64,000 bases of DNA from Okapia johnstoni (GCA_024291935.2 CM044309.1:30528001-30592000); one strand, 5' to 3'. Numbered from the stretch's first letter, positions 11,996 through 22,436 are shown. Notes: generated by a model not told the origin, from the letters alone. Numbers and translations are program-made.

Positions 11996-12076
11996 GTGGA
12001 CTAGCCAAAAAGTTCGTTCGGGTTCTTCCAGAAGATAGTAAAGAAAAACCCGAACAAACTTTTTGGTCAACCCAAA
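11996..12076 (+). mobile_element. Mariner-like palindromic MITE
   Basis: A compact element made almost only of two inverted repeats. The left arm contains 'ccaaaaagttcgttcgggtt' and the right arm contains 'aacccgaacaaactttttgg', with about 16 nt between them. This is the form of mariner-derived MITEs known in ruminants. No transposase; mobilisation would need one in trans. Confidence 0.8.
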
Positions 12077-12754
12077 ATCTGAGAGTGGCTATGATAGGAA
12101 TTAGCCTTATAATGATCCAGAGAGGAGAAAAACAGAGCTGAGAGGGAAGGCAGTCTCTAGTGAAGAATCAAGAGCAAAATGAGGGCAGTTAGAGAATTCA
12201 GGCTAAAGCAGCCCACAACCATTTTTCCCAATTGTTATCTGGAAATTTCCAAGGGATTTTTTTCATTTTGGCATTCTTGCACCTCATCATTCCTTTACTT
12301 GATGTGTTTATGCGCTGAGAAAGACTCAGAAGCTCCACAGTTTGCTTCTTCCTTATTTAGGGGGTTCATGTTACCATCTGATGTTTGTGTCTCTCATCTC
12401 TGCAGATAAGCCACCAGAAATAAAAATCCACAAAACTGCTTTTGCGAACTTCCAGAGCTTGCCTTTGTTGCTCTGTGTTGACAAGAAAGAGAACGCTGTT
12501 GGCAAAATCTGATGCAGCTGGCTGTTTATTTTCTTGGAGGATGCAAAGGTGAATATAAATAATTTAAAATAGCTTTTTTTTATGATCTGTCTGTTTCTGC
12601 ATGACAAAATTAAAGGAATAACACCAAGACTGAAGAGAGAGACATATAAAAAATATTTGAAGGAAAACATAAAATTTGATTTGGCCCAACAAATATTTAT
12701 TGAGCAGAGTGTGCAAAAAAACAAAGACTATAATTGCTGAGTGGTTGGTTCCCC
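12077..12754. other. Unique stretch with possible exon
   Basis: No repeat recognised apart from a possible short L2 phrase near 12690. A splice-acceptor-like site at 12404 is listed separately. The 117-codon minus-strand frame over 12371-12724 has no recognisable domain. Confidence 0.4.
12406..12512 (+). other. Candidate terminal exon (speculative)
   Basis: A good acceptor, pyrimidine-rich 'tgtctctcatctctgcag', ends at 12405. In phase 2 the following sequence stays open for 34 codons (KPPEIKIHKTAF... to ...NAVGKI) and stops at TGA 12510-12512. Other phases stop at once. I do not recognise the peptide. A match this short can arise by chance, and no upstream exon was found. Confidence 0.12.
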
Positions 12755-12850
12755 TGTACACTAGAATCCTGCAGAGACCCAATGTAGTAGGTACAATTCT
12801 TATCATTTTATAGATGAAGAAATAAAGAGGTCTAGAGACGTGAGGGAAAC
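12755..12850 (-). repeat. MIR SINE fragment
   Basis: Antisense MIR core: 'gtagtaggtacaattcttat' followed by 'ttatagatgaagaaataaag'. Diverged. Confidence 0.55.
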
Positions 12851-13482
12851 TGCTCTTAACTCTTGTATCTGGAATATAGCAGAGTGGACCCCCACCTATG
12901 CATCTGCCTGTTCTAAAGGTCAGGTTCTCAGTGAGTGTGTGGACTGCTTCTCAATTAAGGGGCTCATCAGGCATTCACCATCTAGTGGTGTGGGATGGGG
13001 ACAGACTGCTAACAGCCAGAAGTGATTTAAGGTCATCAAGAGAGGTTACAGAGGAACTGTCATTTATGCTGGCAGTTAGGAGGAAGTACCTGATTTAAAC
13101 AGAAAGACGGGGTGTCTTCTCGGGCTTCAATAATGGGAAAAAATGGGAAAAACTCCAGGCTATCGCCTAGTAACTTCTCTCTTGATTGCCAAGCAACATT
13201 TTTGTTGCATATCTATTCCTTTTAATGATAACACCTATGTATAATATATAATAGAACGCATTATAAGTAACTTTATCGTGTTACTTATAATATTGCAAGT
13301 AAAACTAATATCTTTTAATGTAAGGCACAGTATATTATGTAATATATCATATATGCTATAAATAATTTGATATGAATGTTCCACTTTACATAGCCCTTTA
13401 AAATATATATTCATAATACACACATATTATGATATATAAATGTCAGTATATTTCAATCTGTATACTGTATTCTTTTCATGTG
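12851..13482. other. Unique stretch, AT-rich at right
   Basis: Left part is ordinary sequence; 13200-13480 is very AT-rich. A perfect 11-bp inverted repeat with an 8-nt spacer lies at 13261-13290. No gene recognised. Confidence 0.5.
13261..13290. repeat. Short perfect hairpin
   Basis: Arms 'ttataagtaac' (13261-13271) and 'gttacttataa' (13280-13290) are exact reverse complements around 'tttatcgt'. The flanks extend the pairing partly. It sits in AT-rich DNA, so cruciform formation is possible. Function unknown. Confidence 0.7.
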
Positions 13483-13678
13483 TACTCAGTCATGTCTGAC
13501 TCTTGCAATCCCATGGACTGTAGTCTGCAGGCTCCTCTGCCCTTGGAATTCTGTGGGCAAAAATACTGGAGTGGGTTACCATGCCCTCCCCCATGGGATC
13601 TTCTCAACGCAGGGATCGAACCCAGGTCTCCCGCATTGCAGGCGGATTCTTTACCGTCTGAGCCATCAGGGAAGCTCA
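13483..13678 (-). mobile_element. Bov-tA SINE
   Basis: Minus-oriented, from 'gtactcagtcatgtctgac' at the left to the head complement 'gccatcagggaagctc' at the right. T-rich flanks resemble each other and may be a diverged target duplication. Confidence 0.9.
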
Positions 13679-13813
13679 GACAGTATTTTTTTTTCATAGA
13701 CCTGACTAATTGACTTGGTTTTAATCTGTGTAACAAAGAAAGAACTAGACTGGAAGTCTGAAGATGTGTTTCTCTATTTTTTTCAAGCCCCTTAATTTCT
13801 CAGGTTTGAATGG

Positions 13814-14640
13814 CCAAAGGCTTTGACTTTGTGGATCACAATAAACTGTGGAAAATTCTGAAAGAGATGAGAATACCAGACCATCTGACCTGTCTCTTGA
13901 GAAACCTGTAGATAACACCACCTTTATGGCAGAAAGTGAAGAACTAAAGAGCATCTTGATGAGAGTGAAAGAGGAGAGTGAAAAAGTTGGCTTAAAGTTC
14001 AACGTTCAGAAAACTAAGATCATGGCATCTGTTCCCATCACTTCATGGGAAATAGATGGGGAAACAGTAGAAACAGTGGCTGACTTTATTTTTTGGGGCT
14101 CCAAAATCACTGCTGATGGTATTGCAGCAATGAAATTAAAAGATGCTTACTCCCTGGGAGGAAGGTTGTGACCAACCTAGATAGCATATTTAAAAGCAGA
14201 GACATTACTTTGCCAACAAAAGTCCGTCTAGTCAAGGCTATGGTTTTTCCAGTGGTCATGTATGGATGTGAGAGTTGGACAGTGAAGAAAGCTGAGCACC
14301 GAAGAATTGATGCTTTTGAACTGTGGTGTTGGAGAAGACTCTTGAGAGTCCCTTGGACTGCAAGAAGATCCAACCAGTCCATCCTAAAGGAGATCAGTCC
14401 TGAGTGTTCATTGGAAGGACTGATGTTGAAGCTGAAACTCTGATACTTTGGCCACCTCATGCAAAGAGTTGACTCACTGGAAAAGACCGTGATGCTGGGA
14501 AGGGTTGGGGGCAGGAGGAGAAGGGGACAACAGAGGATGAGATGGTTGGATGGCATCACCAACTCAATGAAGATGGGTTTGGGTAGACTCCGGAGTTGGT
14601 GATGGACAGGGAGGCCTGGCGTGCTGCGATTCATGGGGTT
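13814..14640 (+). pseudogene. BovB reverse transcriptase remnant, core deleted
   Basis: Codes for pieces of the BovB polyprotein from the 'KAFDFVDHNKLWKILKEM' region onward. Just after 'LLRNL' the sequence jumps to 'DNTTFMAESEELKS', so about 230 bp holding the GVRQG region and the tyrosine-alanine half of the YADD active site are gone. A further stop near 14170 breaks the C-terminal part. It cannot make an active enzyme. Confidence 0.88.
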
Positions 14641-14685
14641 GCAAAGGGTTGGACACAACTGAGCAACTGAACTGAACTGAACTGA
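13814..14685 (+). mobile_element. BovB LINE, truncated and internally deleted
   Basis: 5'-truncated BovB ending in an 'actgaactgaactga' tail. Flanks share 'tgaatgg' at 13807-13813 and 14683-14689. BovB is an RTE-type LINE, inferred in the literature to have entered ruminants by horizontal transfer; it supplies the machinery for Bov SINEs. Confidence 0.93.
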
Positions 14686-14849
14686 ATGGTCTTCCTTCAG
14701 ATAATTAAGGGTTGTATTAAATATTCCTAGGGTCCATGACAGTTTGAAAATTCTTGGTTTTGGACGTGAAAACCCAGCTGATATGCTGTACTACTTGGTG
14801 ACTGTCCTCGGTGTTGGTGCTGGGTGTGTATATGACCTTGTTGTACCTA

Positions 14850-15005
14850 CTTGCTTGTGTGCCTGTCAGTCCTTCGAGACTATGAGCCCCCTGAGGTCAG
14901 GGATGGTGTATTATCCACCTTTAACTGCAGCAGCTAGCCTGTGGTCAGTGCCCAATACCTATTGTTTTTCTTCTATGTTCTGCTTTCAATGACTCTATAT
15001 CATTT
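14850..15005 (+). repeat. L2 LINE 3' end
   Basis: L2-like 'gagccccctgaggtcaggga' followed by a 'gtcagtgcccaatacctatt' block. Diverged. Confidence 0.55.
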
Positions 15006-15028
15006 TTTATGAGGAAATATCACTCCAA

Positions 15029-15225
15029 TTCCCTGATGCTGGGAAAGATTGAAGGCAGGAGGAGAAGCAGGAGACAGAGGATGAGGTGGTTGGATGGGAT
15101 CACCAATTCAAAGGACATGAATTTAAGAAAACTCTGGGAGATAGCAAAGGACAGGGAAGCCTGGTGTGCTGCAGTCCACGGGGTCACAAAGAGTTGGTCA
15201 TGACTTAGTGACTGAACAACAACAA
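15029..15225 (+). mobile_element. BovB LINE 3' end with exact duplication
   Basis: Short BovB 3' segment from 'ttccctgatgctgggaaag' to 'gactgaacaacaacaa'. The 10-bp duplication 'atcactccaa' flanks it at 15019-15028 and 15226-15235, so it is an independent insertion, not a piece of the neighbouring copy. Confidence 0.93.
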
Positions 15226-15359
15226 ATCACTCCAACTATGCTTCATCCTTCACTATTTCAAAGTAGTTTATTTCCAGCTTTATAAAAATAAACAGTTCCT
15301 GTCCGTTGAGGTTTACCTTGGAATCCCTTGTCAGAATGTTGCTAAAAAGGCTTCATAAT

Positions 15360-15530
15360 TACTACATATTTATCCTTTCAACAAGAGATCTCAAAACAAT
15401 TTACTAAGAAGGCTATTACTTTATCATTCAGACTGAGGTACAAAGAGATCAGCAACTTATTAAAGGTTAATAAATTATTCACTGATTGGGACTTGAGCTT
15501 CTGATCCCCAGAATCACACATTTCTATTTA
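15360..15530 (-). repeat. MIR SINE fragment
   Basis: Antisense MIR-like order: 'cagactgaggtacaaagag', then 'gggacttgagcttctgatcc'. Diverged. Confidence 0.45.
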
Positions 15531-16536
15531 AACCCCAAAGAGCAGGCAAAGGAAACAGTATTCAGTGGTGCTCTGTACTCAGCGTGCTTAGCATGATCAG
15601 TTTACCAGTGTCAATTTCATTACCGTTTATAAACAGAGATGCTGCCTCGTGGGAAAAGAAAAGCTCTCCCACTCTTTTTCCATCTCCAAAAGGGGTAATT
15701 CACCATTCAAATCTATTGTGAAAGGGGCACAGAGTTTATTTCAGCAGGCTTGGAGAAAGGATGCAGCTCTCTGCAGAAGAAGCCCCTCTGTGATTTGACT
15801 GGGGTTGAGAGCCTCCAAGGTTAGATGTTATGTGTCCCTAGACCACTCATTCTGGATGCCTTCTTCATCAGAACCTTATTTGAAAATCCTCTTATCCTTC
15901 TTTGACCCTGAAAGGCTGTTACCCAAAGGAATATATACTCTAATCCTCCTCAGCCTGCCTGGGGAAATTTAGCTCTCAGTCAAAGGAGTTTCAAAGAAAA
16001 GATTTTCAGCAGCCCTCCTGGAAGGGAGATGTGTTGTTGACTATAAAGAAATGGGTCACGTTTACATGTTTTTGTCAGTGACTTGGAGATGTTTCTGGAA
16101 ATTCAGAAACATGTGTGTGTGAGTGTGTGTGTGTTTAGAAACAAATGTGTGTGTGTGTGATGATCACTTCAATATTTGAGGGAGAAAAGAATCAAAATTT
16201 TGTATAAATTTGAATAAGGCTCCCTGAATATTCTGAAAGAGTTTGAATTAAGGACTATTCAGCACCAAAGAAATGTCCTTTTGTTACTTCCCAGCACAAA
16301 ATTAATTCAGACTAAGAAAACTGTGCCTAATGAAAGTCTTAAGGGAACTGGTTTTTAGGGGTAAAAAAGGATTGCTTAAAATTAGATTAACTTCCAAGAA
16401 ATATAGGACATATTTTCTCGGGGGTACTTTAACAATGTGACTCATGCTTTGTTTCACTGTTGTTTAAAAATACTCCTTCTACAAACTTATTTACACTTTT
16501 CAACTACACAAAATGTGTGTCTAAGAGAATAGTATG
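15531..16536. other. Unique stretch with GT tract
   Basis: No gene or interspersed repeat recognised. A broken (GT)n tract lies at 16110-16160. Confidence 0.5.
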
Positions 16537-16540
16537 GGGG

Positions 16541-16708
16541 TACTTCCCTGGTGGTCCAGTGGTTAAGAATCCGTGCTTCCACTGTTGAATCCCTGGTTGG
16601 GGAACTAAGATCCCATATGTGGTCAGGGGAGGGAGGGAAGGGATGGAGTGGAGGAAGGGAGGGAGGGAGGGAGGAGGAAGGGAAGAAGGAAGGAAGGAAG
16701 GAAGAAAA
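16541..16708 (+). mobile_element. CHR-type SINE with purine-rich tail
   Basis: Head 'acttccctggtggtccagtg' is the tRNA-Glu-derived CHR SINE. After about 85 bp it passes into a G/A tract, pure purine from 16650 to 16708. Flanks 'aatagtatggggg' and 'aatagcgtggaga' look like a diverged target duplication, so the tract may be an expanded SINE tail. Confidence 0.75.
16650..16708 (+). repeat. Purine tract with G-quadruplex motif
   Basis: An uninterrupted 59-nt purine run. It contains four GGG runs with one-base loops (16657-16671), the minimal strict G4 pattern, followed by (GGAA)n. Such tracts can also form triplexes. The structure is predicted only. Confidence 0.8.
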
Positions 16709-16734
16709 TAGCGTGGAGAGATGGACACTGTGTC

Positions 16735-16940
16735 CTGGAAATCAGACATACTTTGGAATCTCACCTGGTTCCAATTCCAACTTTGCCCCTGCCTGGTTGG
16801 GTGGAATCTGGGATGTTCCTTAAACTCTCTGAAGCCTCAGATTCCTCTTCTGGAGAAATGATGACAAAATACTCTCCTTGAGAGACTGTTGTGTGAATGG
16901 GATAACGTATTCACAGAACCTAGCAGCTGGTGGAAATTTT
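16735..16940 (+). repeat. MIR SINE
   Basis: MIR plus order with 'ccttaaactctctgaagcctc' region, 'tcctcttctggagaaatgat' and a trailing 'cagaacctagcagctgg' end. Confidence 0.6.
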
Positions 16941-18066
16941 TAAGATGTTGTTTTCCATTTATAAGCTAAGCCTTGTCCTAGTTTTCCTAAATGCTGAAAC
17001 AATTGAGATTGAATAAGCAGGTATTTACTCTGTGTTGTCTGTGTTTATCTCTTTGCTGCGCGGACTTATCTCTTTCCCCATGGTTTAGGCATTTTATATA
17101 TCTCCCAGCATGTTTCTCTAATAAATATTTTTAAAATGTGACCCATGGTAAATTTGAAAAGGATAATTAGTTTTCTGTTTTCCTTTGGGAAAGAATATGT
17201 CAAGTGACAACTACGGAAAAAGCAATCAACTTTCCCTAACTCTAACCTATTGCTAGTTTACAAATATTCAAACTCATAGCTATGTAATTCAAATGGCAGA
17301 TATGTGAATTTGGGGATTAATATGATGGAATAAAACATACTAAATTTTTCCATCTTAATAAACTCTTTGTTTGGTTATCAATGAGATGTGTGACTTGGAA
17401 TGAAACTCCTGAATTCTCTGAGAATCTAGTTCCTCAACAACAACAAAAAAAATATAAAGTATTATTATAGGGATTAAAACCTAGATGGATATGATATTAT
17501 GTTGGCAACTAATTTAAATTTTTTTAGAAAAGTGGTCCAACCAGTGGCCTTCACTTTGATGATCTTTTTAGTTTCTTCCTGCTAGGATTCATCAGAAACG
17601 GGCTTTGTCTATGATAAATGACTTTAATAGACTCCCATTCACAGAGCCCAATTTGCCTATTATTGCTGATGTTTTGTAAGAATCAAAAATTCTTACAGTT
17701 TCTGAACAGTGGAGATCATCAAAGACATAGCCTATCTACACTACAGCCTAAGAGGAAGAGTGATGAATGGAATGTCTCTAAAAGGTCATTTTCAGACCAT
17801 GAATCATATTTCATTGCTTTCAAGGAGGAAACTAGAATTCCATGGTATTGATGACTCCCTGGAATTCTTCCCTGGACTTAGGAAACTCAGCATTTCACAT
17901 GCAAATAGCCAACTTGTCTTGATCCTCCTTTTCCACCTGCATTGGTTGGTATGATATTTGCATCTTTAAATGAGAAAATGTACATGTATTTGAATATATA
18001 ATTAACTGCCCTATCTTCTGCACTAAAAAAAAGGCAGAACCTGTATTATTATTATTATTATTTTTT
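16941..18066. other. Unique AT-rich stretch
   Basis: About 1.1 kb without a recognised repeat, apart from an (ATT)n run at 18044-18064. Frames of 60-80 codons here have no known domain. Confidence 0.5.
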
Positions 18067-18084
18067 ACTGTTATCATCACTCCC

Positions 18085-18360
18085 TGCTGCTGCTGCTGCT
18101 AAGTCACTTCAGTCGTGTCCGACTCTGTGCGACCCCATAGACGGCAGCCCACCAGGCTCCCCCGTCCCTGGGGTTCTCCAGGCAAGAACACTGGAGTGGG
18201 TTGCCATTTCCTTCTCCAGTGCATGAAAGGGAAAAGTGAAAGTGAAGTCGCTTAGTCATGTCCGACTTTGTGCGACCCCATAGACAGCAGCCCACGAGGC
18301 TCCTCTGTCCGTGGGATTTTCCAGGCAAGAGTGCTGGAGTGGGGTGCCATTGCCTTCTCC
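18085..18360 (-). mobile_element. Bov-A2 SINE dimer
   Basis: Two BovA monomers in minus orientation, joined by an A-rich linker 'aaagggaaaagtgaaagtga'. The CTG run at the left end is the complement of the CAGCAG tail. Flanks 'atcatcactccc' (18073-18084) and 'atcatcattccc' (18361-18372) form a 12-bp duplication with one mismatch. Confidence 0.95.
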
Positions 18361-18372
18361 ATCATCATTCCC

Positions 18373-19419
18373 AGTGATACTGTATTTTAAGTGGTTTTTT
18401 TTTAAAGTGAGTACTTGACCTTTAGTGATTAACTTAAAACCTATGAGTCTTAGCTGTGAATTTTGTCTACATACATATAAGTACTCATATCTAGTGACAT
18501 AAAAGCCTACAGGAAACAAAATACACTGATCTATTCTACCTCTATCACTCTAAACAAATAACCAACTTGGAATCACTGTTTTAACTGATACAGCACTGTA
18601 ACATAACTGCTGAAGGCAGTCTGTTTAGCACAACGAGGCAGGAAAATGCACATTTGAAGGATGATTATTGGTGGTGACTAAGAGAGTGTCTAAGAAACTA
18701 ATAAAGCCACGATACAGCAACAATCGCTTTATTATTAGATGTTAAAGAACATCAAGGAAAATTTATATGTTCTTTGAACTTCACCCTCAGACACTTTCCA
18801 ATTCAATTGCTGAGTTGTTTTAGAGGAAAGCAGAAGTTCAAGAGGAGAATATCTTTCAATGGGCTGATAATGATTTAGAGTAAGTTTTAATCATCTTCTG
18901 CTATCTCCAGGAAGATTACTGACGTGACTAAAGCAGAATATACACTAATTTCATTCTCAGAGAAGGGGGAAAATGTTAAAAGCTCATTATGAACAAATGC
19001 ATTTGCATGCAGCCTGTTTCACATTCAGAGGGAGCAGAGATTCACAACATGGAATTCGAACCAGAGCATTTAGAATGTAAAACATGGTGTGGCTCCTAAC
19101 AAATAAACAGAATTCCTATAGTCTCAAGGCTTTTAGCATAAATGAGCTCTAACTGCAAACTTAATACCCACCTTAAGTTAATTTAAAATCTGCATGTGTA
19201 TCTGAATAAAAGGTTTTTCAATGAAAAACGGTAGATCCCCTGCCTGTTGGGGGATTTATTTGTTTTGTTTTCTGAGTGTAGTCCTTCATCTTAGACTCCT
19301 TCACTTTTCACACCCTACTTTCCAGCCAAGAGAAAGGATCCCAAATTCCCTATATTCTGAATGTGCTTCACCTCCACTTTGAGCCACTGATAATGGCTGC
19401 TCAAGAATGTTCTCCCCAC
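18373..19419. other. Unique stretch
   Basis: About 1 kb without recognised repeats. It includes a perfect octamer (POU-type) 'atttgcat' at 19001-19008. No coding support. Confidence 0.5.
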
Positions 19420-19700
19420 CCATTTTTGCATGCATAAGTCCTAACGATCTTTCCCAGCCCAATTCAAACATTAACTCCTTCAGAAAACCTTCTCTGTTTT
19501 CCCAAATGGAAGTAGAATATCTGCTTCTGAATTCCTGTAGCTTTAACATGTGCATAATGACACCACATTCTATGTTACACAATGGCCACATAGGCATCAC
19601 GTTCCTTATTTCCTCTGCTGGTTCCTCAAAGGCAGGACTGAGCTCTAATTCAACTTTGTATCTCTCACAGGACCTAAAATAGCCTTTTGCCCTTAATAGA
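19420..19700 (+). repeat. L2 LINE 3' fragment
   Basis: L2-like order: a 'ttcagaaaaccttctctg' block, a 'tttcctctgctggttcctc' block, then a 'aaggcaggactgagc' block. A 157-codon antisense frame over it is a shadow of this repeat. Confidence 0.5.
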
Positions 19701-19724
19701 TTTTCCCTTAATGGCTGATTCATG

Positions 19725-19797
19725 TTGACATTTGGTAGAAACCAATGCAATACTACAAAGCAATTATCCTTCAATTAAAAATAAATAAATAAAATTG
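19725..19797 (+). mobile_element. Ruminant L1 3' terminal fragment
   Basis: A very short L1 end, 'aaaccaatgcaatactacaa' into 'ttcaattaaaaataaataaa'. It is the sense counterpart of the antisense copy at 44590. Strong 5' truncation. Confidence 0.75.
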
Positions 19798-19857
19798 AGG
19801 AACCTAAAATTTCAATCACTGATATTCCTAGGAAAATAGCTACACGATGGTCAGTTT

Positions 19858-20160
19858 TCATTTATTTATTCCACAGATATTTATTGGATACCATCTGGGT
19901 GTCCGACACTGTCCTAGATATGGGGAATGCATAGATAATGAGATCACTTATCTTCTGGTGAGCAAATAAACAAGAAAAAATATATAGTCATAAACAGTAT
20001 ATCACAAATTAAGATAATGTGATAGTGAACGGGCTGCACAAAGGAGTGCTACTTAAGCTGCAAGCCAAATGACTTTTAATCAGCTGCATTATGTAAAGAT
20101 AGAGGAAAAAAGCATTCCAAGAGAAAGGCCAGACAGAGTGAAGTTTTAAGACAATAAAGA
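19858..20160 (-). repeat. L2 LINE 3' fragment
   Basis: Antisense L2: 'cacagatatttattggatac' and 'gtccgacactgtcctagat', with a diverged continuation to about 20160. Confidence 0.55.
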
Positions 20161-20255
20161 TCGACATACGTGTCACAGTCAGGATTTGGATAGGAGAGCA
20201 ATAATCATTCTAGGTATTTAAAGAAAAGAGATTTAATACAGAGAATAAGAGGCTT

Positions 20256-20430
20256 TCTCATCCTCGACAGACCTCGACAGAGGATGAGATGGTTGGAGGG
20301 CATTACCAACTCAATGGACATGAGCTTGAGCAAACTCCAGGAGAGAGTGAAGGACAGGGAAGCCTGGCGTGCTGCAGTCCATGGGGGTGGCGAAGAGTCA
20401 GACACGACTGAGCGACTGAACAACAATATT
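20256..20430 (+). mobile_element. BovB LINE 3' end with odd 5' junction
   Basis: BovB tail from about 20279 to 'gactgaacaacaata'. The 5' end is unusual: a 10-bp inverted repeat ('tctcatcctc' 20256-20265, 'gaggatgaga' 20280-20289) overlaps an exact tandem 10-mer 'cctcgacaga' (20262-20281). This looks like a small fold-back or template switch during insertion. Confidence 0.85.
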
Positions 20431-20440
20431 TACTTTCGGA

Positions 20441-20584
20441 TGCCCTCCTGAGAATTATTAGACATCTTGTTGGCAATTTTCCTTGATTCCTCCATGTGTA
20501 CCTTTTCCAAATGCTACATGGGAAACGCACACATGGAGGAATCAAAGAAAACTGCTAACAGAAGGTGTAATTCTCAGGAGGACA
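20441..20584. repeat. 144-bp imperfect inverted repeat
   Basis: The left arm (20441-20499) and right arm (20529-20584) are near reverse complements; both share 'cctcctgagaatta' at the outer end and 'gattcctccatgtgt' at the inner end, in matching strand sense. The loop is about 29 nt. The centre of each arm has several mismatches and one small indel. It could be a MITE or a fold-back duplication. No family recognised. Confidence 0.75.
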
Positions 20585-21869
20585 TACAGAAGCAAATATA
20601 GGTGAAATTACAATAGGTGTGTATGCTGATGGGAATCATTCAGGAGACAGGAATAAATTGAGAATGCAAATGGAAAGTATAAAATTTCAGATATATCATC
20701 CTTGCAGAATCTATAGGAAATGGGACCTGGCGCACAAGTGGTGGGTGTGGCTTTTGTGGGAGTGAAGGCATTTCTTTCAGAGTTAAAAAAAGGGAAGGCA
20801 GAGGTCATAGGAACAGAAGCAAGTGGCACTGTAGCTGCTGCAGTAGGAAAAGGACAGTGTTTCTCTCTAGCAGCTCCTCTGTTTTTCAATGATGTAAAGA
20901 CAGTAGCTGAGAGTTTGATGTTGGCAAGAAGAGGTCAAAGGATTTGAGGTGAGAAAAGAAGCCATCACATAGCCGTCTTGGAAATGAGAAAAGCTAGGGA
21001 AGTGATGTAAAGCTGAACAGCAGTGTTGAGTACCCCATGTCATTTGGAACCATGAGTTTCAGATGAAAGCAGTCATCAGCAAATTCGTTTTTTTCTCTGC
21101 AAATGTTACTTAGTACAAGCAAAAATAGGTGGATAGTTTTGATTTAATTAGACTTGAGACTTCGCCAAGTGAGCACAACATAGGAAGAGAGGAAAGAGCT
21201 GCCAAGAAGTTAAAGTATTTGCAAGGATGTGATGGTAATAATGAACAATTGAAGCTAGGAAGGAGAGCTGTGAAAATATGAAAAGGTTATAGGAACATGC
21301 GGTGATGGCCAAGATTAGAGATTTCATTAAGATCTGAAAATGGCAGTAAGAATCTTGGTACAAGGGTGTTGGAAGTACTGGAGGAAGTGGTCAGAAAGTG
21401 AGTCAGAGATTGGGCATTTGGTAAGGATGAGGTCAAGAGCATGTCCCTGAAAAATTTTCAAGTTCCTCAATCTTTGTGAAGCTATTGGAGTAAAAAGACC
21501 CCAGCCCTCTCATGTTGTGAGTCAAGATTTCCATATGCCTTCTTATATTAGTGTGTTTTGTTTACCTACGTAAAAGAATAAAGATTTAAGAGTGAATTAA
21601 AAATTAACAGAAAATAAAAGCTAGCATGAGGTACCAGATAAGATGAATTCTAACTTTTTAAACTCTTTAAAGACCAATAGGGACCCTTTATCTGAACTTA
21701 AAGACCTGAAATAAATTAACAATGCCCCGTGCAATAGCAAGCTGAGTCTTGGCTCCAGGAAAAAAAGTCCATAAGAAACTGTGTCACAATCGAGATTAAC
21801 AGAATCACATGCAGAGGACCCTTAGCCCTGCACCTTAGGCAAGAGTTTGAATTACAATAACAGCAGTAA
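20585..21869. other. Unassigned stretch, possibly old repeat
   Basis: Purine-rich, with phrases that recall diverged mammalian repeats, but no family can be named. Opposite-strand frames of 75-93 codons near 20608-20947 have no known domain. Confidence 0.35.
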
Positions 21870-22070
21870 TTAAAAAGGTGGTGACACTACTGATGCTGAC
21901 GATGACACCAACTGAGCACTAGGCGTGTGTCAAGCACTTCATATCAGATTATTTTTCCATTTAATTATCTGAATAATCTATTTTACAGGTGAAGAAAATG
22001 GAACTTAGAGAAGTTAAATAATTTGCCCAAGTAAACAAATTAAGGTTGAAACTCTGGGCATTTTGACTTC
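21870..22070 (-). repeat. MIR SINE
   Basis: Antisense MIR: 'actgagcactaggcgtgtg', 'ctattttacaggtgaagaaa', 'ttagagaagttaaataattt' in order. Confidence 0.7.
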
Positions 22071-22229
22071 TTGATGACTTCAGTGACCTATCTCCCACCC
22101 CACTGTGTCCCTATGTGAGAAAAACAAGAGCAATTGATTCATCTAACCTCCAAGTCAAGCCAGTCTGTCGTGTTAATTAACCGAAGACTGACAAGTCAGG
22201 GGTTACGATGGAAAAGGCAAAGCCACAGG

Positions 22230-22400
22230 CTTCACACAGACGGGAACAGGAATTACAGACTAGCCATATATTCACCATGTGATTTGGGGCAGTCTACTTA
22301 ATCTCTTAAGTAGCTTCTTATCTGTAAAGATAAAAAAAATATTGATGCCTTATTAGCGTTAAATGGCAAGACTAAATGAGATCATATCTATGTAGTTCAT
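22230..22400 (+). repeat. MIR SINE
   Basis: Sense MIR: 'accatgtgatttggggcagt' then 'ttcttatctgtaaagataaa'. It lies close to the antisense copy at the left. Confidence 0.6.
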
Positions 22401-22436
22401 GGTAGATTTCTTACTTTGTCTGAGTGAAGGGAATGG

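Noticed and set aside
12974..12988. Third CTCF-like site (minus 'ccactagatggtgaa')
   Set aside because: 12 of 15 positions match but the key GGC step is GGT; too weak to list as a feature.
19301..19774. 157-codon minus-strand frame
   Set aside because: Most of it lies antisense to an L2-like segment and an L1 3' end. No domain or gene structure.
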